Below are positions 1 through 5,168 of a DNA stretch of 6,541 bases, in pieces. A program made the position numbers and the translations under genes. The notes beneath the pieces were generated by a model. It saw only the letters and a list, made by a program, of their open reading frames with translations, searched no databases and was not told where the DNA came from. How positions within the stretch are numbered: position 1 is the stretch's first letter; each line of letters starts with the position of its first letter. The DNA is from an uncultured Clostridia bacterium (lineage in GTDB: Bacteria > Bacillota > Clostridia > Peptostreptococcales > Anaerovoracaceae). The stretch lies in assembly GCA_937889655.1 (NCBI GenBank), contig CALBZG010000139.1, forward strand, positions 1-6,541, given 5' to 3'.

Positions 1-60
1 ATATTAAAAAGAAAGGAAGTTATGGTGTTTTGCTTTTATAAACATCATACAAGGGCAATG

Positions 61-498
61 ATGAACGATAAAGTTAAAGTGGCTTTTGTCTGTGTTCATA
101 ACTCCTGCAGATCCCAAATGGCTGAAGCCATCTCTAAAATAATCGCCGGAGATTCCTATGAGGCGTTTTCTGCCGGCACTGAAACAAAATCGCAGATCAA
201 TCCGGATGCAGTAGCAATCATTGAAGAATTTTATGGCATTGATATGAGCCTGTCCCAAAAACCAAAACTATTATCAGAGATCCCTCCTGTGGATGTGGTG
301 ATCACCATGGGCTGCAATGTCGACTGTCCATATCTTCCATGCAGGCACAGAGAGGATTGGGGACTGGAAGACCCAACGGGCAAAGGCAAGGAAGAGTTTG
401 TGGAAACAGCAAAACTTATTGAGAAGAAAGTTTTGGAATTGAAAGATAAAATCAATAGAGACTGGACAATGAAAGAGGTGAAGCGACATGAAGTATAG
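61..498 (+). CDS. arsC: Arsenate reductase ArsC, thioredoxin-coupled type (LMW protein-tyrosine-phosphatase fold)
   Basis: This cytoplasmic enzyme probably reduces arsenate to arsenite through a cysteine relay recycled by thioredoxin. Numbering is from the ATG at 61 (145 aa). The phosphate-binding loop Cys-X5-Arg is C11-VHNSC-R17, followed by SQMAEA, which is typical of this family. The relay cysteines fit C85 and C89 in MGCNVDCPYLPC, with an extra C94; in the S. aureus pI258 enzyme the equivalents are C82 and C89, spaced slightly wider. The general-acid Asp-Pro is D104-P105 in EDPTGK. An in-frame ATG at 22 lies behind GAAAGGAAG, but the spacing is very short and it would add 13 non-family residues. 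I prefer 61 (AAGGG five bases upstream; the Cys then falls at residue 11, as in the family); 58 is also possible. The gene overlaps the next one by 11 bases. A plain tyrosine phosphatase is the alternative, but the extra cysteines argue for ArsC. Confidence 0.85.
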   Translation: MNDKVKVAFVCVHNSCRSQMAEAISKIIAGDSYEAFSAGTETKSQINPDAVAIIEEFYGIDMSLSQKPKLLSEIPPVDVVITMGCNVDCPYLPCRHREDWGLEDPTGKGKEEFVETAKLIEKKVLELKDKINRDWTMKEVKRHEV

Positions 499-2383
499 TT
501 TTTTAGAGCCGATCAAATTAGGGCCGATCACCCTTAAGAACAGGATTATCCGGCCTGCCGTAGCGGAGTTCATCGCGAATGCGGACGGCACGATCAACCA
601 GCAGTATATCGAATATTACCGGAACGTCGCCAGAGGCGGCATCGCTTTGATAACTCCCGGCATCGCCGTCGTGGATGAGACTGCTCCCTTTGTCGGTGTC
701 AGGCAGCCGTTTTTAACCGATCGAAAATTCATACCCGGATTGAAGAAGGTCGTGAACGCCGTCCATGGGGAAGGTGCGAAAATCACATTCCAACTCTGGC
801 ATGCAGGGCATATTATGATCGACGGCCTGCCTGTGGCTATGGTGAACGATTTTACAAAAGAGGATATCGAGAGGCTGAAGCAAAAATATTACATTGCAGC
901 TAAGCATTGCAAGGAAGCCGGTGCTGACGGGGTGGAATATCATATTGCCCATACCTATTTGCCTTGCCAGTTTATGAGCCCTTATTTCAATAAGCGAACC
1001 GATGAGTACGGAAGCGATACCATCGAAAACGCCATGCGCTTTTCCATCGAATGTATCGATATGATCCGGGAGGGATTGTGCGATGAGCACTTTGTCATCA
1101 CTGCGAAAATCAACGGGGACGATTTTGTTGAAGGCGGGACGACTCCCGAATGGGCGGCCCAGGGAGCGAAGCTTTTGGAAAAGGCTGGTGTCGTCATGAT
1201 CACAGTCAACGGAGGCGGCGCCATCACCGGTCGAGAGTTCATGAGCGATAACGGTAAACAGCCGGAAGGCTGGAAGGTCCATCTGGCGGAAACGGTAAAA
1301 AACCAGGTAAGTATTCCGGTAGCAGCTTCCGGAAGCATCAGGCATCCACAGTTTGTTCATGAGATTATCGCGCAGGGAAGATGCGATCTGGTCGCATTGG
1401 GAAGGGGAACCATCGCGGAACCGGAATGGGTCAGAAAAGTCCTGGAGGACCGGGAAGACGAAATGCGCTATTGCATATCCTGCCTCTATTGTTTTAACCC
1501 AATTGCACTGGACGGCTCGGAATCCTGCTGCAGCGTCAATCCTTATGCCAAATGCGAGTTTGTGCAGCCTGAATTGATCCGAAACGGCAATGGTCGAAAA
1601 GTTGCTGTCATAGGAGCTGGCCCTGCAGGTCTGGAGGCCGCCGTCACACTGGCTGAGCGTGGATTTACCCCGATCATATTTGAGCTGAAACCGTATATTG
1701 GCGGATTGGTTGAAATTGCGAAAGTTCCTCCGCATAAGACCAAATTCGCGTGGATGATCGAGTATTATGAAAAGCAGCTCAAACGGCTTGATGTGGAAGT
1801 TCGGCTGTCAACGCCGGCTACAATCGAAGCCATCGAAGAGGTGGCCCCGTATGCAGTCATAGCAGCCACCGGCTCCGACGAAATAGTGCCGCCAATACCA
1901 GGAATCGGTTCAAAAAATGTGATCCATGTAAGAGAGCTTTTAGAAAAAAGAGTGCAGGAAACGGGCAAAGATGTGGTTGTAATCGGCGCCGGAATGACCG
2001 GGATCGAGGCGGCCTATTACATGGCCAGCATGGGGAACAAAGTTAAAGTGATCGAAATACTGCCCCCACCTGTTGGCTTGAGCCTAGCGGACAGCCTAAC
2101 ATTCAGAGATACAAAACGGGCCGGCGTTGAGTTCTATTTCGAACATAGCCTCCAAAAGATCATGAACGGAAACGTTTTGGTAAAAAACATCCTCACAAAC
2201 GAGGAGATCCTGATGTCTGCCGATATGGTGGTTCTGTCTTTGGGAATCAGACCAAACACGGAACTGTATGATGAGTTGAAAGAGAAATTCAACAGGATCT
2301 ATAAGGTCGGTGACTGCAGCGATTTAGGCAAAATTGCCCAGGCGGTCAGAAGCGGAAGCAACATCGGGTACAGGCTGGAATAG
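488..2383 (+). CDS. FMN/4Fe-4S/FAD oxidoreductase of the 2,4-dienoyl-CoA reductase / 2-enoate reductase / trimethylamine dehydrogenase family
   Basis: This is a 631-residue cytoplasmic flavoprotein. Residues 1-320 form an Old Yellow Enzyme TIM barrel for FMN and substrate, with QLWHAGH at 102-108, the active-site stretch AHTYLPCQFMSPYFNKRTDEYG at 154-175 and LGRG at 304-307. A [4Fe-4S] site follows: C329, C332, C335 and C348, spaced X2-X2-X12 as I recall for trimethylamine dehydrogenase, then SVNP. Residues 371-631 are a pyridine-nucleotide-disulfide-type module with GAGPAG (376-381) for FAD, GAGMTG (500-505) for NAD(P)H, and a C-terminal GDC...GKIAQAV (608-620). NAD(P)H electrons would pass FAD, then Fe-S, then FMN to an alpha,beta-unsaturated substrate, or in reverse from an amine; the substrate cannot be read from sequence. 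The ATG at 488 follows GAGGTGA at a spacing of seven and overlaps the arsC end, so translation is probably coupled. The loop after the HAGH motif is short. Confidence 0.9.
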   Translation: MKYSFLEPIKLGPITLKNRIIRPAVAEFIANADGTINQQYIEYYRNVARGGIALITPGIAVVDETAPFVGVRQPFLTDRKFIPGLKKVVNAVHGEGAKITFQLWHAGHIMIDGLPVAMVNDFTKEDIERLKQKYYIAAKHCKEAGADGVEYHIAHTYLPCQFMSPYFNKRTDEYGSDTIENAMRFSIECIDMIREGLCDEHFVITAKINGDDFVEGGTTPEWAAQGAKLLEKAGVVMITVNGGGAITGREFMSDNGKQPEGWKVHLAETVKNQVSIPVAASGSIRHPQFVHEIIAQGRCDLVALGRGTIAEPEWVRKVLEDREDEMRYCISCLYCFNPIALDGSESCCSVNPYAKCEFVQPELIRNGNGRKVAVIGAGPAGLEAAVTLAERGFTPIIFELKPYIGGLVEIAKVPPHKTKFAWMIEYYEKQLKRLDVEVRLSTPATIEAIEEVAPYAVIAATGSDEIVPPIPGIGSKNVIHVRELLEKRVQETGKDVVVIGAGMTGIEAAYYMASMGNKVKVIEILPPPVGLSLADSLTFRDTKRAGVEFYFEHSLQKIMNGNVLVKNILTNEEILMSADMVVLSLGIRPNTELYDELKEKFNRIYKVGDCSDLGKIAQAVRSGSNIGYRLE

Positions 2384-2419
2384 AAGATAATAAACGTGAA
2401 GCAATTAAGAACAACCAAT

Positions 2420-2472
2420 AAAAAGACGCCATTGCAGCTTGCCCATTGAACTGACTCGCTGTAATGGCGTCT
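2420..2472 (-). terminator. Intrinsic terminator between convergent genes
   Basis: The 15-base arms 2424-2438 and 2458-2472 enclose a 19-base loop. On the - strand the hairpin starts 15 bases after the SIMPL gene stop and runs directly into five T residues (2424-2420), so it is a good terminator for that gene. One pair is G-U when read as + strand RNA (a C/A mismatch on the - strand). The + strand side lacks a clear U tract (CTCTATTG follows), yet the hairpin lies 40 bases past the oxidoreductase stop and may also help end that transcript. Confidence 0.8.
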
Positions 2473-2487
2473 CTATTGAATTTCATA

Positions 2488-3231
2488 CTATTGGATCTCG
2501 AACTCGCAATGGACGATGGCGGTGATTTCCTTCTCCAAAGAATAGGTGTCGTTCATCCCATAATCGGAAACCTCGTTGGAATAGCGAGGAGTGATCTGTA
2601 TGACGCCCATATCAGCGTATCTCAGTTTGCCGATTTTGGAGTTGGCGTTTTCAGCTATCATTTCCGCTCGTTTTGTCGCATCTTTTGTAGCTTCCGCCAG
2701 CATGGTCACTTTCAAATCGGCGATCTTCGTATAGAGGTACTGGGGCGCGTAGGACTGGAACTGGACTCCTTCGTTGATCAATTCAGTGGAATTCCTGGAA
2801 ATCTCCGTGACCTTTTCGATTTCTTTGGAGCTGATGGTCACCGTCTGGTTCAGGTCATAATAATCCACCTCATTTGTGTATAGGCCATTTGGTGATATGA
2901 CATAAATGATATTCGTATTGATCGAGGAAAAGACGATCTTATCCTTCTCAGCTCCCTGTTTGACCAGATAGTCCAATACCTTGGTCTTGCTTGCCTCAAG
3001 CTGGGAATAAGCATCTATGAGGTTTGGAGCTTTGGCATCGAAACTCCCCGTCCACACGATCATGTCGGAAGTGATCTCCTGCTTGGCGGAGCCGGTAACC
3101 ATGATTTTATTACCGGATCCCTTCACATCTTTTATAGTATCCGCCACAATAAAAGCCGAAACGATCAGGCCGACCACTATTATGATTGCTACGATACTGT
3201 TTGCAGTGAGTTTACTTTTTAGTTCATTCAT
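2488..3231 (-). CDS. SIMPL-domain (DUF541, YggE-like) membrane-anchored protein
   Basis: This 247-residue protein has a short lysine-containing N-terminus, one hydrophobic segment at about 11-30 (SIVAIIIVVGLIVSAFIVA) and no obvious cleavage site, so it is probably anchored with its body outside the cell. Residues 42-246 match the SIMPL/DUF541 pattern: the opening VTGSAKQEITSDMIVWTG (45-62), an alternating strand/helix body, the alanine-rich helix MLAEATKDATKRAEMIAENA (177-196) followed by GKL, and a final strand ending in EFEIQ. The family includes E. coli YggE, linked to oxidative stress, and BP26 of Brucella; the molecular role is poorly defined. The ATG is supported by AAAAGGAGG with eight bases of spacing. 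The gene has its own promoter (TATAAT) and a terminator, so it is probably monocistronic, although it lies downstream of another - strand envelope gene. Confidence 0.85.
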   Translation of the reverse strand: MNELKSKLTANSIVAIIIVVGLIVSAFIVADTIKDVKGSGNKIMVTGSAKQEITSDMIVWTGSFDAKAPNLIDAYSQLEASKTKVLDYLVKQGAEKDKIVFSSINTNIIYVISPNGLYTNEVDYYDLNQTVTISSKEIEKVTEISRNSTELINEGVQFQSYAPQYLYTKIADLKVTMLAEATKDATKRAEMIAENANSKIGKLRYADMGVIQITPRYSNEVSDYGMNDTYSLEKEITAIVHCEFEIQ

Positions 3232-3264
3232 AAACGGACCCTCCTTTTAATATAGCGCATATGT

Positions 3265-3293
3265 ATTATATATAATGCTCAAATCCTGACCAA
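3265..3293 (-). promoter_or_regulatory. Sigma-A-type promoter of the SIMPL gene
   Basis: Read on the - strand, TTGGTC (3293-3288) and a perfect TATAAT (3270-3265) are separated by 17 bases. Transcription would start near 3258, giving a leader of about 27 bases that includes the AAAAGGAGG site. The -35 box matches the consensus at only three of six positions. Confidence 0.65.
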
Positions 3294-3300
3294 TTCATAT

Positions 3301-3324
3301 CCCGCCATCCCGCCATTCCGCCAT
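3301..3324. repeat. Three tandem 8-bp repeats (CCCGCCAT)
   Basis: CCCGCCAT, CCCGCCAT and TCCGCCAT lie head to tail without spacer. They sit seven bases upstream of the -35 box of the SIMPL promoter and 21 bases past the stop of the upstream - strand gene. They could be a direct-repeat protein site on one DNA face or simple slippage; the sequence does not decide. Confidence 0.7.
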
Positions 3325-3345
3325 CCATAGACGACTCTATCAGCG

Positions 3346-4737
3346 CTACTCGATCGTAATATTGTAGATGAAAGTGTTTTCAGAAGTCGTTGAGCTTTCT
3401 CCCTCCCAATCGCGATAATATTTGAAAATGATCCGTGTATTCCCCGGCGATAAAGCTTTCAGAGTCCAGCTAAATATGCTTCCTGCGCCCAGCAAATCAG
3501 AATCAGAAATGGCTTCCTCTGAAACCACGGAAGCGACGTCCGTATTCTCAATGCTATGATGCCAGGTATAACCGGTTGTCGGATTGCCTTTCAGACTGAG
3601 ATTGAATAATGATCCAGTTTGAATGACAGGCCAGGCCCTGCCCGGATCATCAGGCATAATATAAACTGGCTGGTATAACTCGGGCGTGGCCAGCAGCTCG
3701 TCCAACTGCTCAAAATTTGTTGAGAATTCCTGGATACCGGCGGCGTATGGCATGATCTCATACTGCTGATAAAAAACTGAGACGCCGTCATCCGTCAGAT
3801 AAAAAGAATGATCTGGCCGGATTCTTTCAAATTTGCCATACAGTGCGGATAAAAGACCGCGATCCTTCAATTGGGCATAGACCTGATCGCTGATCATGGC
3901 GACATATCCCGCATCGGTTTTAAAAAGATCCCCCAGCTGCAGCTGCTTTCCAGTACTCAGGTCAAAGGTATAAGCGGTCTGAACAGTAGACCCATGGGCC
4001 CCGCCGGCATACTGGTAGTTTTGAAATACCATGCTGAGCAAACCATTCCGGCAATATTTGATCTGATAGTCAAAATACACCTTGCATTTCCAAGAGATAT
4101 CCGGATTTTGTTCTAAGTAAGGAGCAAGATCCGCGGCATTTTTTTCACCTTCCTTCAAGGCTTGTTCTGCAAGGGCTTTGAAGGTGGAGTTGATCTGATC
4201 CTCTACTGAAGGATTTTCGAGACCTCTTATGACAGGGTATTGAATGGTTGTGTCCAACTCCTGCGGGTTTGATGAAGTCAAAGTTCCGTTTGAAAAAGTT
4301 AAAGAATTATGTTGTATGCTGGAGAGCGAAACACGATCTTCTTCAATGTCCCATTTCACCATCAGGCCGTATTCTTCCGAAAAGAATTCAGAGGACATAT
4401 ATGTCCTACCTTCGAGCATGAACGGGATATTGCGCATTAAATATTCGTGGCCGTTCGATTGGATCTTCGCTTCCTTTAATGATAATAAAAGGGATTTTTC
4501 CTGCTTTTGGATATCGATGGTTTTTTCTGCCGGAGACCACCCTACCGAAAACCCCAGCGCCTCGCTGACAGCTCTCAGCGGCAGGAACAGTCCGCCCGCT
4601 TTGACAGCGGCGTGCATCGATATAGGCATTCCATCCACACTTAGCGTTGGCCCCTCAGCAGTATTGGCCTCTGCGAAAACGGTATGTGGGAAAACCAGCA
4701 CCAATATGATCAACATTGCATATAATCGTTTTTTCAT
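3346..4737 (-). CDS. Secreted three-module protein: copper-amine-oxidase-like N-domain, DUF4163/DUF3298, chagasin-type inhibitor domain
   Basis: This 463-residue exported protein begins with a signal peptide (MKKRLYAMLIILVLVFPHTVFA, probable cut after A22). Residues about 31-138 resemble the copper amine oxidase N-terminal domain (PF07833 type), with FLPLRAVSEALGFSVGW at 51-67 and VKWDIEEDRVSL at 127-138; this is a wall-associated module in Firmicutes and no oxidase is attached. Residues about 160-350 fit DUF4163 plus DUF3298, the extracellular part of PdaC/RsiV-like proteins, with GGAHGS at 245-250 and FDLSTGKQLQLGDLF at 258-272. Residues about 367-463 carry the three chagasin (I42) loops: NPTTGY (385-390), LLGAG (415-419) and YRDWE (441-445). 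The ATG at 4737 is chosen because AAGGGAGGT precedes it by nine bases; a TTG at 4758 abuts that ribosome site and would not be used. The role is inferred to be cell-surface sensing or protease inhibition. Confidence 0.8.
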   Translation of the reverse strand: MKKRLYAMLIILVLVFPHTVFAEANTAEGPTLSVDGMPISMHAAVKAGGLFLPLRAVSEALGFSVGWSPAEKTIDIQKQEKSLLLSLKEAKIQSNGHEYLMRNIPFMLEGRTYMSSEFFSEEYGLMVKWDIEEDRVSLSSIQHNSLTFSNGTLTSSNPQELDTTIQYPVIRGLENPSVEDQINSTFKALAEQALKEGEKNAADLAPYLEQNPDISWKCKVYFDYQIKYCRNGLLSMVFQNYQYAGGAHGSTVQTAYTFDLSTGKQLQLGDLFKTDAGYVAMISDQVYAQLKDRGLLSALYGKFERIRPDHSFYLTDDGVSVFYQQYEIMPYAAGIQEFSTNFEQLDELLATPELYQPVYIMPDDPGRAWPVIQTGSLFNLSLKGNPTTGYTWHHSIENTDVASVVSEEAISDSDLLGAGSIFSWTLKALSPGNTRIIFKYYRDWEGESSTTSENTFIYNITIE

Positions 4738-4746
4738 AGGTATTGC

Positions 4747-4755
4747 ACCTCCCTT
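4747..4755 (-). promoter_or_regulatory. Ribosome binding site that fixes the start at 4737
   Basis: On the - strand AAGGGAGGT lies nine bases before the ATG at 4737. The upstream in-frame TTG (4758-4756) directly abuts this element, so the longer reading is not a credible start. The signal peptide also begins exactly at the ATG. Confidence 0.85.
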
Positions 4756-4763
4756 CAATGCTG

Positions 4764-4792
4764 ATTATATACCTCTTTTTTATGATTGAAAG
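4764..4792 (-). promoter_or_regulatory. Promoter of the three-module secreted protein gene
   Basis: On the - strand a perfect TATAAT (4769-4764) is preceded at 17 bases by CTTTCA (4792-4787), a weak -35 box with three of six matches. The expected start near 4757 leaves a leader of about 20 bases, just enough for the ribosome site. A 14-bp palindrome lies about 17 bases upstream of the -35 box. Confidence 0.55.
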
Positions 4793-4809
4793 CATGATTC
4801 GGGCAGCAG

Positions 4810-4823
4810 ATATGAATTCATAT
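4810..4823. promoter_or_regulatory. 14-bp perfect palindrome, possible operator
   Basis: ATATGAATTCATAT is a perfect inverted repeat with no spacer. It lies upstream of the - strand promoter, in the otherwise AT-rich 4760-4950 divergent intergenic region, which holds no credible gene. It could bind a dimeric regulator; in AT-rich DNA some palindromes arise by chance. Confidence 0.4.
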
Positions 4824-4901
4824 TATTTTCAACCTAATGAGCCTACTACCTCAGTGACGTTTTTTCACGATAAAAGTTTCAACATACACATTATTATTTC
4901 A

Positions 4902-4913
4902 ATATTTAAATAT
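4902..4913. promoter_or_regulatory. 12-bp AT-only palindrome
   Basis: ATATTTAAATAT is a perfect palindrome 38 bases upstream of the + strand -35 box, in an AT-rich stretch with repeated ATTCAA-like words. It may be an UP-like or regulator-binding region for the downstream redox gene, but composition alone could produce it. Confidence 0.25.
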
Positions 4914-4950
4914 CGATTCAATCAAATATTCACAGTATTCAAATTTTATC

Positions 4951-4979
4951 TTTACGCGACGAAGAACTTGTAATATAAT
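4951..4979 (+). promoter_or_regulatory. Promoter of the ferredoxin-GltD-type gene and its leader
   Basis: TTTACG (4951-4956, four of six matches) and a perfect TATAAT (4974-4979) are spaced by 17 bases. Transcription would start near 4986, giving an unusually long leader of about 183 bases before the ATG at 5169. Confidence 0.65.
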
Positions 4980-4985
4980 GGTCAA

Positions 4986-5168
4986 AGTCATTCATACAAT
5001 ATATCAGCGAGGGCATCGACGACTGGATCTTTCATGGACGCTTGTCCCCGGCCGAGACAACTTTACAACCGGCCGCTTGAGCCGGTTTTTTCATGCGCGC
5101 GGCAGCCTCGGCATGAGGTATGGTAATATTGTATTGCAAACGGAGTTATTAAGCGGAGGATTAGAAGA
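4986..5168 (+). ncRNA. Long 5' leader with probable terminator/anti-terminator switch (unassigned attenuator or riboswitch)
   Basis: The leader runs from the predicted transcription start to the start codon and contains no credible gene. Visible elements are a small hairpin GGAC-GCTT-GTCC (5036-5047), a hairpin TTGTC/GACAA (5042-5046 with 5056-5060), and CGGCCG in the loop of the latter (5049-5054), which can pair with an identical palindromic CGGCCG at 5070-5075. That last pairing would use bases of the 5' arm and loop of the terminator at 5067-5091, so the two folds exclude each other. I do not recognise a known riboswitch consensus. The start of the transcript and the switch are inferred from sequence alone. 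Confidence 0.5.
5067..5091 (+). terminator. Intrinsic terminator inside the leader
   Basis: AACCGGC (5067-5073) pairs perfectly with GCCGGTT (5081-5087) around a seven-base loop, and the run of six T residues covers 5086-5091. There is no gene between the promoter at 4951-4979 and this hairpin, so it is best read as a premature terminator controlling the gene at 5169. Confidence 0.8.

Noticed and set aside
713..1735. A 340-codon - strand open frame opposite the flavoenzyme gene
   Set aside because: The + strand carries clear family motifs throughout. The antisense frame gives a protein without recognisable domains and is a shadow of codon bias.
2464..2883. A 139-codon + strand open frame
   Set aside because: It begins inside the terminator hairpin and lies antisense to the well supported SIMPL gene.
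3301..3324. CRISPR-like array
   Set aside because: The units are only 8 bp, contiguous and without spacers, so this is a short tandem repeat.
3327..3340. Small hairpin ATAGA-CGAC-TCTAT after the secreted-protein gene, considered as a terminator
   Set aside because: The stem has only five AT-rich pairs and no T tract follows on the - strand, so it is not a credible terminator. Read-through into the SIMPL gene is possible.
4244..4789. A 181-codon + strand open frame
   Set aside because: It is antisense to the signal peptide and N-domain of the secreted protein and crosses its promoter. No ribosome site or domain supports it.
4743..4973. A 76-codon + strand open frame in the AT-rich intergenic region
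   Set aside because: It has no upstream ribosome site, an AT-driven composition (many F, I, Y, N) and overlaps the - strand promoter.
4986..5091. Assignment of the leader to the Moco/tungsten-cofactor riboswitch because of the possible link to formate dehydrogenase
   Set aside because: I could not match the conserved positions of that motif as I remember it, so the leader is left unassigned.
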